Assembly: GCF_004362805.1 (NCBI RefSeq)
Contig: NZ_SNYF01000005.1
Location: 856,952 to 920,951, forward strand
Origin: Algoriphagus boseongensis
GTDB lineage: Bacteria; Bacteroidota; Bacteroidia; Cytophagales; Cyclobacteriaceae
Reading direction: 5' to 3'
DNA length: 64,000 nucleotides
Both the position numbers and the translations under genes were made by a program. Of the stretch, positions 32,550-40,767 are shown piece after piece. The notes under the pieces were generated by a model that did no database searches, was not told the origin of the DNA, and saw nothing but the letters and a program-made list of their open reading frames with translations. Every line of letters starts with the position of its first letter. Within the stretch, counting starts at the first letter, position 1.

Positions 32550-33674
32550 TTAAGAAAGGAGCTCTTGGATAGCTCTCTGGAAATGAGCTTTTTCACTTTT
32601 CCACAAGACAGACTCTGGGGCTGGTGTGGAAAAATAGGTTTTGCACAAGGCAAGTTTAAAATCTAAAAGCCATGATTCCGGCTTAGAAAAATCAACTGAA
32701 AACCCGCCTTCAAAAGGCTCGAGGAAACGTTCCCAAATCGGATTTTTCGTTATCAAAACTGGAATCCCAAGGGCTGCACATTCGAATAGTTTCGTGGGCA
32801 TTTTTTCTTGAATTCCTGGAATGACTCGATAGGGTAACATAGAAAATTCTGAGTTCTGGAGGGTTTTTAGTATCTCCGAATGAGGTACTGGAGATGGACC
32901 TATTGAAAGGTAAATTCTTGGATTGTCTTGGACCAGCTTTTCAATTCTTTCCTGGAAATCCTTGATGGGAACATGTCCACATATTTTAAGCTTACTTTGA
33001 GGGAAAGACTTTTGAATTTCAATAAACCAGGTAATACCTTCCTCAATCCCAAACTCTGGAGTTAGCGTACCGGTAATCGAAAAAGCATATCCTGAAGCTT
33101 TCTGAAATTGAATAGGATCAATTCGTTTAATCTCTCCTTGGAATTTATTCTCCAAAATCATGAAAGGCTTCTTTTCAGGCATTTCCTTTTTATAGCATTT
33201 TTCGGCAAGGATGAATAAATCAACTTTGGAAGTAGACTCAGCCCAACCAATGATTTTGGAAAGCTTTTCCTTCTTCTTAGAGGAAAGATTTGGATTTAAG
33301 TCAAGGTTCTTTTTGTAATTCTCCTGAACATCATAAACTAAGCGATAACCCAAAATCGCTTTAAAGAAACTAGCAATCGGAAGGTATTCATAGGTACAGG
33401 AAATGACGAGCTTTGGTCGGACTGAAAACAATACTTTGCAAAACCTCCACTGGGCTAGAAGCCTGTCCCAAGTGGATTGAAAATGACTCATAGAAGAAAA
33501 GAATCGGATTTCTTCTTTTTGTTGTGGCTTTTTGGAAGAAAAGCCTATGATGTTTAGGCTGTATTTATTTGTTTCGCCGAGCGAAAGTGCGAGCTTCTCG
33601 TAGGCACGAACATCCTGTATGGGTTTCAAAGTAGAGGCGATCAGAACAGGGATGGTGTTTGCCTTCGAATTCAT
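32550..33674 (-). CDS. Glycosyltransferase, GT-B fold (group 1/GT4-like)
   Basis: A 374-residue glycosyltransferase with two Rossmann-like halves. The N-half contains PKLVISCTYEYLPIASFFKA and YRLVYDVQENY. The C-half has FSITGTLTPEFGIEEG, KLKICGHVP, and the nucleotide-sugar site region KMPTKLFECAALGIPVLITK. The latter is the conserved E-x7-E like area of GT4 enzymes. It is likely cytoplasmic and transfers a sugar to a lipid-linked or surface glycan. It is a single gene read away from dapD, whose ATG lies 23 bases from its own, so the two share a very short divergent promoter region. The sugar and acceptor cannot be told. Confidence 0.83.
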   Translation of the reverse strand: MNSKANTIPVLIASTLKPIQDVRAYEKLALSLGETNKYSLNIIGFSSKKPQQKEEIRFFSSMSHFQSTWDRLLAQWRFCKVLFSVRPKLVISCTYEYLPIASFFKAILGYRLVYDVQENYKKNLDLNPNLSSKKKEKLSKIIGWAESTSKVDLFILAEKCYKKEMPEKKPFMILENKFQGEIKRIDPIQFQKASGYAFSITGTLTPEFGIEEGITWFIEIQKSFPQSKLKICGHVPIKDFQERIEKLVQDNPRIYLSIGPSPVPHSEILKTLQNSEFSMLPYRVIPGIQEKMPTKLFECAALGIPVLITKNPIWERFLEPFEGGFSVDFSKPESWLLDFKLALCKTYFSTPAPESVLWKSEKAHFQRAIQELLS

Positions 33675-33697
33675 ATCAAACGAAACTAATTAAAATA

Positions 33698-34513
33698 ATG
33701 GAACTAAGAACCATCATCGAAAAGGCCTGGGACAACCGGGAATTATTGAAAGAAAAGGAAACCGAGATTGCAATCAAAACCATCATCGAAGATCTAGATG
33801 CAGGAAAGATCAGAGTTGCGGAACCCATGGAAAATGGAGAATGGCAGGTAAATGATTGGGTGAAAAAGGCCGTAATTCTTTATTTCCCAATTCAGAAAAT
33901 GCAAACCATTGAGGTTGGACCTTTTGAATTCCACGATAAAATGGCCTTAAAAACCAACTATGCGAAGCAAGGAGTCCGAGTTGTACCTCATGCTGTAGCT
34001 CGTTATGGAGCCTATTTAGCTTCTGGAGTAGTGATGATGCCAAGTTATGTTAATATCGGTGCCTATGTGGACAGTGGCACGATGGTTGATACTTGGGCCA
34101 CCGTCGGTTCTTGTGCGCAGATCGGCAAAAATGTTCATTTAAGTGGTGGTGTTGGAATCGGTGGAGTTTTGGAACCAGTTCAAGCTGCTCCAGTTATTGT
34201 GGAAGACGGAGCGTTTATAGGTTCCAGAGCCATAATTGTAGAAGGGGTAAGAATTGGGAAAGAAGCCGTAGTTGGTGCTGGTGTTACCTTGACAGCAAGT
34301 TCAAAAATCATTGACGTGACAGGAGCAGAGCCTAAGGAATATAAAGGATACGTGCCTCCTAGATCAGTTGTAATCCCTGGATCAATCTCAAAAACCTTCC
34401 CTTCTGGAACTTATCAAGTTCCATGTGCCTTAATAATTGGGCAAAGAAAGGCTTCTACCGATCTCAAGACATCACTAAATGATGCGCTAAGAGAAAATAA
34501 CGTAGCAGTCTAA
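33698..34513 (+). CDS. dapD: Tetrahydrodipicolinate N-succinyltransferase
   Basis: Succinylates 2,3,4,5-tetrahydropyridine-2,6-dicarboxylate in the succinylase branch of lysine and diaminopimelate synthesis, using succinyl-CoA. The ATG at 33698 gives 271 residues, the family's normal size; the longer reading adds 13 residues without similarity. An N-terminal helical domain is followed by a left-handed beta-helix of hexapeptide repeats (VNIGAYVDSGTMVDTWATVG, CAQIGKNVHLSGGVGIGGVL). The C-terminus has YVPPRSVVIPGSISKTFP. It acts as a cytoplasmic trimer. The TPR lipoprotein gene follows after 10 bases and may be co-transcribed. Confidence 0.96.
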   Translation: MELRTIIEKAWDNRELLKEKETEIAIKTIIEDLDAGKIRVAEPMENGEWQVNDWVKKAVILYFPIQKMQTIEVGPFEFHDKMALKTNYAKQGVRVVPHAVARYGAYLASGVVMMPSYVNIGAYVDSGTMVDTWATVGSCAQIGKNVHLSGGVGIGGVLEPVQAAPVIVEDGAFIGSRAIIVEGVRIGKEAVVGAGVTLTASSKIIDVTGAEPKEYKGYVPPRSVVIPGSISKTFPSGTYQVPCALIIGQRKASTDLKTSLNDALRENNVAV

Positions 34514-34523
34514 ACCAACTAAA

Positions 34524-35126
34524 ATGAAAATCTTGAAATATTTGGTCTTGGTCCCGGTTCTAGCCGGGACTTTGATTTCCTGTTCAGACCAAAAGAAAAA
34601 TCCAGCGGATACTTACTTCGAAAAAGGCCAATATGAATTGGCAGCTGAGACTTATACCCAAACTTTAAGAACCAATCCAACTGATGTCAATACCCTTTAC
34701 AATAGAGGTAGAGCCTATCAGGAAATGGGTGATTTTGGAAAGGCCCAGGAAGATTTTGAAACTGCATTGAATCAGGATCCCAATAATTTTCAAGTACTCT
34801 TGAGTTTGGCTAACGTTCAAATTCAGCAAAAAAATTATGCTTCGGCGCTTTTATATGCGACCAAAGCTGAGGAAATCCCGGGAGCACCAGCTATGGCTTC
34901 ATTCCTAAAAGGTAGAGCCTTGCACCAATTAGGTTTGGCTGAAGATGCCTTAAAAGCCTACGAAAATGCCATTCAGTTGGATGATGAATTTGGTCAGGCT
35001 TATTATAACCGAGGACTATTGAAATTAGCTTTAAACAGAAAGAAACAGGCCTGTGAAGATTTAAAGTTGGCTACAGTTTTAGAATATCCAGGAGCAAGCG
35101 AATCCTTTAAAAAGTATTGTAAATGA
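34524..35126 (+). CDS. TPR-repeat lipoprotein
   Basis: A 200-residue lipoprotein: signal then LAGTLISCSDQ with lipid-carrying Cys near residue 20. Five or so tetratricopeptide repeats fill the rest, with typical spacing: YFEKGQYELAAETYTQTLR, LYNRGRAYQEMGDFGKAQED, LLSLANVQIQQKNYASALLY, and AYYNRGLLKLALNRKKQACE. It is probably a scaffold at the inner face of the outer membrane or the periplasm. It starts 10 bases after dapD and is followed by a strong terminator. No specific partner can be named. Confidence 0.88.
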   Translation: MKILKYLVLVPVLAGTLISCSDQKKNPADTYFEKGQYELAAETYTQTLRTNPTDVNTLYNRGRAYQEMGDFGKAQEDFETALNQDPNNFQVLLSLANVQIQQKNYASALLYATKAEEIPGAPAMASFLKGRALHQLGLAEDALKAYENAIQLDDEFGQAYYNRGLLKLALNRKKQACEDLKLATVLEYPGASESFKKYCK

Positions 35127-35152
35127 AAAATCCCGCTCAGGCGGGATTTTTT
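35126..35152 (+). terminator. Intrinsic terminator after the TPR lipoprotein
   Basis: Arms AAAAATCCCGC and GCGGGATTTTT around TCAG with a T-run. The zinc-finger gene on the other strand ends 6 bases further on, so it may use the same hairpin. Confidence 0.9.
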
Positions 35153-35157
35153 GTTTC

Positions 35158-35847
35158 CTAATCTTCGTGAGTATGCGGAAGATGGGTACAGATTTGATCT
35201 GAGGCTAATTTCCCTGTTCCCGCGCAAGTTTTGCAATCACTTACTTCTTTTCCCGAACCTTGACATTCCGGGCAGGTCAGTCTTCCTTTTCCACTGCATC
35301 TTTCACATTCATAAAATTCTACGATATTGAATACATTGATTTTTTTGATCATTCCTGTGGCTCCACATCGGCTACATCCAACTACGTTTTTTCCTTTGCA
35401 ATAAGCGCAGGTTTGTTCTATCTCTTTCTTTCCTTCACAGGTAAAACAGGTCTGAAATCTATATCCACGGTTATCACAGAGTTGACAAGCTTTGATATCT
35501 GCAATTGGCTTGGCTAATTTTTTTTTCAGTTCAGAAGCCCCTTGGTAGTTTTGACCATTAAAGCCTGTTAGTTCGAGGTATTTATTGAGGAAATTTTGGC
35601 TGTTGTCGTATTGGCCTAGTTCAAAAAGCGTCTCGGAGAAATAGTAGGGCATTTCTTCAGGAAGAGGCAAACCTGAATCAATAAGGTTCCGGAAAATGGA
35701 ATTGGCAGTTTCAAAATCCTTTCTTTCCATAGCGGCCAAAGCTCCTTTCATCCATCGGTCTGTCTGACCTAGGTTAACTTGAGCTTTTCCAAAAAAGGGA
35801 AGTAGAATTAGAAGGAATAGAGTTGGGATTAAAATCTTTGACAGCAA
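35158..35847 (-). CDS. Exported protein with DnaJ-type Cys-rich zinc fingers
   Basis: A 229-residue protein with a signal peptide (about 1-22, PFFGKAQ) and two parts. Residues 25-105 form a helical region that looks like TPR-type repeats. The C-terminal 105 residues hold seven CxxC motifs of the DnaJ central-domain type (CQLCDNRG, CFTCEGKK, CAYCKGKN, CSRCGATG, CERCSGKG, CPECQGSG, CKTCAGTG). There is no J domain. Each motif pair should bind Zn. Export of such a cysteine-rich domain is odd, since periplasmic thiols oxidise easily. The start used is TTG at 35847; the next Met lies beyond the signal. Function unknown. Confidence 0.8.
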   Translation of the reverse strand: MLSKILIPTLFLLILLPFFGKAQVNLGQTDRWMKGALAAMERKDFETANSIFRNLIDSGLPLPEEMPYYFSETLFELGQYDNSQNFLNKYLELTGFNGQNYQGASELKKKLAKPIADIKACQLCDNRGYRFQTCFTCEGKKEIEQTCAYCKGKNVVGCSRCGATGMIKKINVFNIVEFYECERCSGKGRLTCPECQGSGKEVSDCKTCAGTGKLASDQICTHLPHTHED

Positions 35848-36037
35848 AACTTGAGAAGTTTAATTATTCGAAAAGTAGCTAACATAAGAATTCCCTCAAA
35901 GTTAATTTTTGTCATTGCCGGGTGAGGAAAATTGAATTTTCATTAAGGAATTTAAAAATTGTAATTATTTTAGGTTCTAGTCAGGAAATTGAATTTCAAA
36001 TTTCCTTTTTTGAATTTATCGTTTAAACAATCTTACA

Positions 36038-36445
36038 ATGGGTAAAACAATCACTATGATCGAAGGTATCGGCGAGGTTTACAAGGGTAAATTAGCGGAT
36101 GCAGGGGTGACCACAGTAGAAGGTCTTTTAGAAAAAGGAGCAACCAAATCAGGCAGAAAAGCTATTGCAGAAGCTTCGGGAATCGATGAAGGAAAAATTT
36201 TGGATTGGGTAAACATGGCTGATCTTTTCAGAATCAATGGCATTGCCAGCCAATTTGCAGAATTGCTTAAAGCTGCTGGTGTTGATACAGTAAAAGAGTT
36301 GAGAAACAGAAACCCTGAAAATCTTCATGCAGCCCTAGTAAAAACTCAGGAAGAAAAAGGCCTTACCAGAGTAGTTCCTGCCTTATCGAAAGTTGAAGAT
36401 TTTGTTGCGCAGGCAAAAGCTTTAGACCCTGTTGTGACTTATTAA
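36038..36445 (+). CDS. DUF4332-type helix-hairpin-helix protein
   Basis: A 135-residue cytoplasmic protein made of two helix-hairpin-helix-like units. The first reads MIEGIGEVYKGKLADAGVTT and the second LFRINGIASQFAELLKAAGV. These resemble the DNA-binding domains of repair proteins and of the DUF4332 family, so it may bind DNA or another protein. The C-terminus is helical and ends VVTY. The gene is alone with its own terminator 29 bases past the stop. No catalytic residues are visible. The family has no settled function. Confidence 0.82.
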   Translation: MGKTITMIEGIGEVYKGKLADAGVTTVEGLLEKGATKSGRKAIAEASGIDEGKILDWVNMADLFRINGIASQFAELLKAAGVDTVKELRNRNPENLHAALVKTQEEKGLTRVVPALSKVEDFVAQAKALDPVVTY

Positions 36446-36473
36446 TCGGATTTAATGAGTCCCAAAACCATTT

Positions 36474-36502
36474 AAACCTTGAGGAGACTCAAGGTTTTTT
36501 TG
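36474..36502 (+). terminator. Intrinsic terminator after the DUF4332 gene
   Basis: Arms AAACCTTGAG and CTCAAGGTTT around GAGA, followed by a run of T. It ends 28 bases before the start of the HerA-like gene. Confidence 0.88.
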
Positions 36503-36529
36503 TAGTTTAAACCCCGATAATTTTTGAAA

Positions 36530-38065
36530 ATGAGCAATACAGAAAAATTCATCCAGCATTTGGCTGACGGCCAAGTTTTTAAGAAAGACTTCATCATTTT
36601 AGGAACAGGAATCCTTGATGGAAATCCTGTAACAGGAGCTCAAGTGAAAGTTCCTCTAAAGACTTTGAACCGCCATGGTTTAATTGCGGGAGCCACAGGA
36701 ACCGGTAAAACCAAAACACTTCAGGTGATCGCAGAACAACTTTCACTTAAAGGAATTCCTTCCGTATTGATGGATTTGAAAGGTGATCTTTCGGGCCTTG
36801 CTATGCCAGGAACTGCCAATGATTTCATTTTAAAAAGATCTGAAACCATAGGAGTTGACTATGAGCCAATGGGCTTGCCAGTTGAACTGATGTCTATTTC
36901 CAATGAAAAGGGGGTGAAGCTAAAAGCAACTGTTTCTGAGTTTGGGCCTGTTTTGATTTCTCAGATTCTGGAATTGAACGATACCCAAAGAGGAGTCGTC
37001 GCTTTGGTTTTTAGATACTGTGATTTGCATCATTTACCCTTATTGGATTTAAATGATTTCAAACGTGTATTGCAGTTTGTTACCAACGAGGGAAAAGAAG
37101 AAATAGAAAAGGAATTTGGTCAAGTCTCTTCTGCTTCGATCAATACGATCATGCGGAAAATTATTGAGCTGGAGCAGCAAGGTGCAGATCGTTTTTTTGG
37201 AGAATTATCCTTTGAGGTGGATGATTTTGTGAGGACTAAAGAAGGAAAAGGTGTGGTGTCCATCATTCGATTGACAGATATCCAAAACAAACCCAAGCTT
37301 TTTTCCACTTTTATGCTCAGTCTATTGTCTGAGATCTACGAAACGTTTCCAGAGCAGGGGGATGCCGATCAACCTAAGCTTTGTCTATTCATTGATGAAG
37401 CGCATCTAGTTTTTTCAAATGCTTCCAAAGATTTGCTGGAGAAAATCGAGGCTATTATTAAATTGATTCGATCCAAAGGAGTAGGCGTCTACTTCTGCAC
37501 CCAGACTCCAACTGATGTTCCAGAAAGTGTTTTAGGACAATTGGGATTGAAGGTTCAACATGCCTTAAGAGCGTTTACCGCAAAGGATAGAAAAGCAATC
37601 ACTAAAACCGCTGAAAATTATCCAGATTCTCCGTTTTACGATACTGCGGAAGTATTGACTTCAATGGGTATTGGTGAGGCGTTGATTACAGCTTTAAATG
37701 AAAAGGGGATCCCAACTCCATTGGCTAGAACACTGGTTCGTGCTCCAATTACCAGAATGGATATCTTATCGGATTCAGAAATCGATGCTGTAGTCCGAGC
37801 GTCTTCTTTGGTTCCAAAGTATAATCAGGATATTGATCGTGATTCGGCATTTGAGATGCTGGAGCGGAAAATGATGAAGGTTCAAAAGGAACAGGAAAAA
37901 GTAGAGCTTCCAGGACCGGCTCCCAGAACTTCAAAAAGAACTCCAAAAGAAGAATCATTTATTGAAGAACTCAGTAAAAATACCATGGTACGGCAAATGG
38001 GAAGAACTTTGTTCAGAGAATTGGCACGAGGAATTTTGGGTTCATTTTCCGGTAAAAGAAGGTAA
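36530..38065 (+). CDS. HerA-like ATPase, DUF853 type (YjgR-like)
   Basis: A 511-residue P-loop ATPase of the HerA/FtsK-related group (DUF853, helicase HerA-like). Walker A is AGATGTGKTKTLQVI near residue 55 and Walker B is KLCLFIDEAHLVF near residue 285, followed by KGVGVYFCTQTPTDVP (sensor region). The C-terminal tail is basic and proline-containing (PGPAPRTSKRTPKEE). It is probably a DNA translocase or a chromatin-linked ATPase in the cytoplasm; its true substrate is unknown. The ATG at 36530 is chosen over a TTG 6 bases upstream. Stand-alone gene between terminator and the flavoprotein gene. Confidence 0.9.
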   Translation: MSNTEKFIQHLADGQVFKKDFIILGTGILDGNPVTGAQVKVPLKTLNRHGLIAGATGTGKTKTLQVIAEQLSLKGIPSVLMDLKGDLSGLAMPGTANDFILKRSETIGVDYEPMGLPVELMSISNEKGVKLKATVSEFGPVLISQILELNDTQRGVVALVFRYCDLHHLPLLDLNDFKRVLQFVTNEGKEEIEKEFGQVSSASINTIMRKIIELEQQGADRFFGELSFEVDDFVRTKEGKGVVSIIRLTDIQNKPKLFSTFMLSLLSEIYETFPEQGDADQPKLCLFIDEAHLVFSNASKDLLEKIEAIIKLIRSKGVGVYFCTQTPTDVPESVLGQLGLKVQHALRAFTAKDRKAITKTAENYPDSPFYDTAEVLTSMGIGEALITALNEKGIPTPLARTLVRAPITRMDILSDSEIDAVVRASSLVPKYNQDIDRDSAFEMLERKMMKVQKEQEKVELPGPAPRTSKRTPKEESFIEELSKNTMVRQMGRTLFRELARGILGSFSGKRR

Positions 38066-38099
38066 ATCTAATTAGTTGAAATCTAATAGAATATACTAA

Positions 38100-39314
38100 T
38101 TGAAAATCGCAGTTATTGGAGGTGGAGCAGCTGGCTTTTTTGCCGCTATTCATGCAGCAGGAAAAGGAATGGAAGTTTCATTATTTGAAAAATCTCCTAA
38201 GCTTCTTTCAAAGGTAAAAGTATCAGGAGGAGGAAGATGCAATGTCACTCATCGTCCTATGGAGATTTCCAAATTGGTTCAAAACTATCCTCGAGGAGAG
38301 AAATTTCTCAAAAAGGTTTTTCGACATTTTTCAATTCCAGATACCTTTTCTTGGTTTGAATCTAGAGGGGTAGAACTCAAAATTGAAGCTGACGGGAGAG
38401 TTTTTCCAACCTCGGATTCCTCTCAAACCATAATTGATATCTTGCTTGCAGAAGCTCAAAAAAGAGGGGTGAAGATTCATATTTCGACAGGGATCAAAGA
38501 GATAAATCCTGCAAAAGGCTATTATGAATTGATTACAGAAAAGGGAGTTTTTAGAGCTGACAGAGTAATTATCGCCAGCGGAGGAAGTCCAAAATCTGAG
38601 GGATATTCATTTTTTAAATCGTTAAATCACAGTCTGGTAGAGCCTATACCTTCTTTATTTACTTTTAATACCCCTGGTGAAACTTTGCGAAGTTTAATGG
38701 GGATTTCTGTCCCTGATGCTTTGGTAAGAATTGAGGGGACAAAATTGAATTACCGAGGACCTGCATTAGTCACTCATTGGGGGATTAGTGGTCCTGCAGT
38801 TCTTAAGCTTTCGGCTTTTGGAGCCAAGTGGTTATTTGACCATCAATACAAAGGAAAAGCCGTCATCAATTGGAATGGAAACCTGAAGGAGGAGGATTAT
38901 TACCAACAGATTCAGTCTTATTCTTTAGCCCATCCCAATAGAAAAGTTAGAAGCCATGCTCTTTTTTCAATGCCGATTAGGCTTTGGGAACATTTTTGTG
39001 AAAGAGCGGAGATAAATTTAGATCGACCTTTCGGTAATTTGTCAAAAAAAGAAATCAATAGACTAGTCCAGAACCTTTTTTGCTATATTTTGGAAATAAA
39101 TGGAAAGACTACTTTTAAGGAAGAGTTTGTCACCGCAGGAGGAGTTCCTTTGAATGAAGTCAATCCAGATACCATGGAAAGTAAATTTCATTCAAATTTG
39201 TATTTTGCCGGAGAGGTGTTGGACATTGATGGAATTACAGGTGGCTTTAATTTTCAGGCTGCCTGGTCAACTGGCTTTCTGGCTGGTACATCTTCTAAAG
39301 AAAAAAGCCTATGA
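38100..39314 (+). CDS. FAD-dependent oxidoreductase, HI0933/BaiN-like
   Basis: A 404-residue flavoprotein of the HI0933 family. The FAD-binding motif is IAVIGGGAAGFFAAIHAAG at the N-terminus; KVSGGGRCNVTHRP is the family signature; IIASGGSPKSEGYSF and the C-terminal FAGEVLDIDGITGGFNFQAA close the FAD site. The start is TTG at 38100, because the FAD motif begins at once and no ATG fits. Members probably reduce unsaturated carbonyl or similar substrates with NAD(P)H, but the physiological substrate is uncertain. The stop overlaps the next start by 4 bases, linking it to the Hpt-like gene. Confidence 0.9.
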   Translation: MKIAVIGGGAAGFFAAIHAAGKGMEVSLFEKSPKLLSKVKVSGGGRCNVTHRPMEISKLVQNYPRGEKFLKKVFRHFSIPDTFSWFESRGVELKIEADGRVFPTSDSSQTIIDILLAEAQKRGVKIHISTGIKEINPAKGYYELITEKGVFRADRVIIASGGSPKSEGYSFFKSLNHSLVEPIPSLFTFNTPGETLRSLMGISVPDALVRIEGTKLNYRGPALVTHWGISGPAVLKLSAFGAKWLFDHQYKGKAVINWNGNLKEEDYYQQIQSYSLAHPNRKVRSHALFSMPIRLWEHFCERAEINLDRPFGNLSKKEINRLVQNLFCYILEINGKTTFKEEFVTAGGVPLNEVNPDTMESKFHSNLYFAGEVLDIDGITGGFNFQAAWSTGFLAGTSSKEKSL

Positions 39315-39664
39315 GTCAAATTTACACTGAATTGCCTATTAGGATAAAGGAAATGGCTGAAGGAGATGAGGAGTTCAGGTTAGAACTCACCAATGCTATT
39401 TTCAATGGATTAATTGAGCTGAAGGAAAAGTATACCGAAGGACTTCTTCAGCATGATGTGGTGAAAATCCAGCAAATCCGACATAAAGTCAAACCTACAC
39501 TCTCCATGTTTGACCTAAATCTGCTCACAGAATCACTTTCTAAAGGAAAAGAGATCTTGGAGAATAAAGGATTTTCGGAAGAGTTTAAACTTCATTTCGA
39601 AGACTTTTCTCAAAAAGTAGAGCAGGCTATCAAAGAGGTGGAAATGCTAATCCGCATGAATTAA
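39311..39664 (+). CDS. Hpt-like small helical protein
   Basis: A 117-residue, all-helical protein. RHKVKPTLSMFDLNLL (around residue 57) resembles the phosphotransfer site of Hpt domains (H-x-L-K-G), with His in a similar place but Pro instead of Gly two residues after the Lys. It may be a phosphorelay protein or a decayed relative. No kinase or receiver gene is near. The 4-base overlap with the flavoprotein gene implies joint translation, although a functional link is not obvious. Confidence 0.6.
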   Translation: MSQIYTELPIRIKEMAEGDEEFRLELTNAIFNGLIELKEKYTEGLLQHDVVKIQQIRHKVKPTLSMFDLNLLTESLSKGKEILENKGFSEEFKLHFEDFSQKVEQAIKEVEMLIRMN

Positions 39665-39759
39665 TGGCGGTACTGGTATTTTTCGCTATCTAATTTTCAA
39701 GCCTAAGGTTACTTTTTACTTTAGCAGAAGAAATTCTCCTTTAAGAAAATCAATTACGA

Positions 39760-40722
39760 ATGCCAATTATTGCCTCTAGCTACGGAGGACCTCCCAAATA
39801 TTTATTCAATGGACATTTAGAAACCATTATACCCAGTCTGCTTAGAAAAGTAGAAGGGGTGGAATATACCCGGGAAAAAATTAATACACCTGATGATGAT
39901 TTTTTAAATCTGGATTGGTCTAAAGTAGGATCAAAGCAGCTTCTGATCATTTCCCACGGCTTGGAAGGGGATTCCATGAGACATTATGCCATGGGTTTGG
40001 CCAAACTTTTTAATCAAAATGGAATCGATGTTCTTGCATGGAATAACCGAACCTGCGGGGGAGAATTAAACCTTCAACCGATCTTATATCACCATGGAGC
40101 AAGCTATGACCTCGATTCAGTCATTAACCACGCTTTGAATGATGGATTTTATGAGGAGATTTTTCTGACTGGAATCAGTATGGGAGGAGCTCAAACCTTG
40201 AAGTATCTGGGAGAAAAAGGAGTGGATTTACCCAAGCAGATTACGAAGGCAGCGGTTTATTCAACACCTTGCAATCTTCCTTCAAGTGCCGCAACCTTAA
40301 AATTTGCTTCCAATAGTTTTTACAAAAAGCGATTCCTTGGAAAACTTAAGGAAAAAATGAGACTCAAGGCTCAGCAATTTCCGGATCTGATTGATTTGGT
40401 ACTCCTTGAAAGCGTAAACGATTTTGATCAATTTGACACTCATTTCACGGCTAAAATTCATGGGTTTAGGGATGCTGCTGATTTTTATCGAAGTGTCAGT
40501 GCGGACAATTGGATGCATCAGATTCAAATCCCCACCTTGATCGTAAATGCCATAAATGATCCATTATTAGGTCCAGAATGCTATCCGATTAAATTAGCTG
40601 AACAAAAGTCAAATCTCTTTCTTGAGATGCCAAAAAGGGGAGGACATACAGGCTTTTTAAGAAAAGGAGAGGAATTTACCTGGGCAGAAGTCCGCTTATT
40701 ACAATTTTTGACTGGAATTTGA
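39760..40722 (+). CDS. YheT-like alpha/beta hydrolase
   Basis: A 320-residue hydrolase of the YheT/ABHD1-3 group. The nucleophile Ser sits in GISMGGAQTLKYLG (near residue 144). The oxyanion and early strand motif is LLIISHGLEGDSMRHYAMGL. Later motifs are IVNAINDPLLGP (acid) and KRGGHTGFLRKG (His). PPKYLFNGHLETIIPSL at the start is the YheT signature. It probably acts as a cytoplasmic esterase or lipase of unknown substrate. Only 45 bases separate it from the flavoenzyme gene that follows on the same strand. Confidence 0.93.
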   Translation: MPIIASSYGGPPKYLFNGHLETIIPSLLRKVEGVEYTREKINTPDDDFLNLDWSKVGSKQLLIISHGLEGDSMRHYAMGLAKLFNQNGIDVLAWNNRTCGGELNLQPILYHHGASYDLDSVINHALNDGFYEEIFLTGISMGGAQTLKYLGEKGVDLPKQITKAAVYSTPCNLPSSAATLKFASNSFYKKRFLGKLKEKMRLKAQQFPDLIDLVLLESVNDFDQFDTHFTAKIHGFRDAADFYRSVSADNWMHQIQIPTLIVNAINDPLLGPECYPIKLAEQKSNLFLEMPKRGGHTGFLRKGEEFTWAEVRLLQFLTGI

Positions 40723-40767
40723 ATAGCTTAAAGTATTCAAATTAGTCTGGTTAAAATCCCCTGCGTC

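Noticed and set aside
32408..32653. 81-residue open frame upstream of the mntR operon
   Set aside because: It overlaps the end of the glycosyltransferase in another frame, and the product has no coding character.
33659..33697. Longer start of dapD
   Set aside because: The 13 added residues have no family similarity and would overlap the start of the divergent glycosyltransferase gene.
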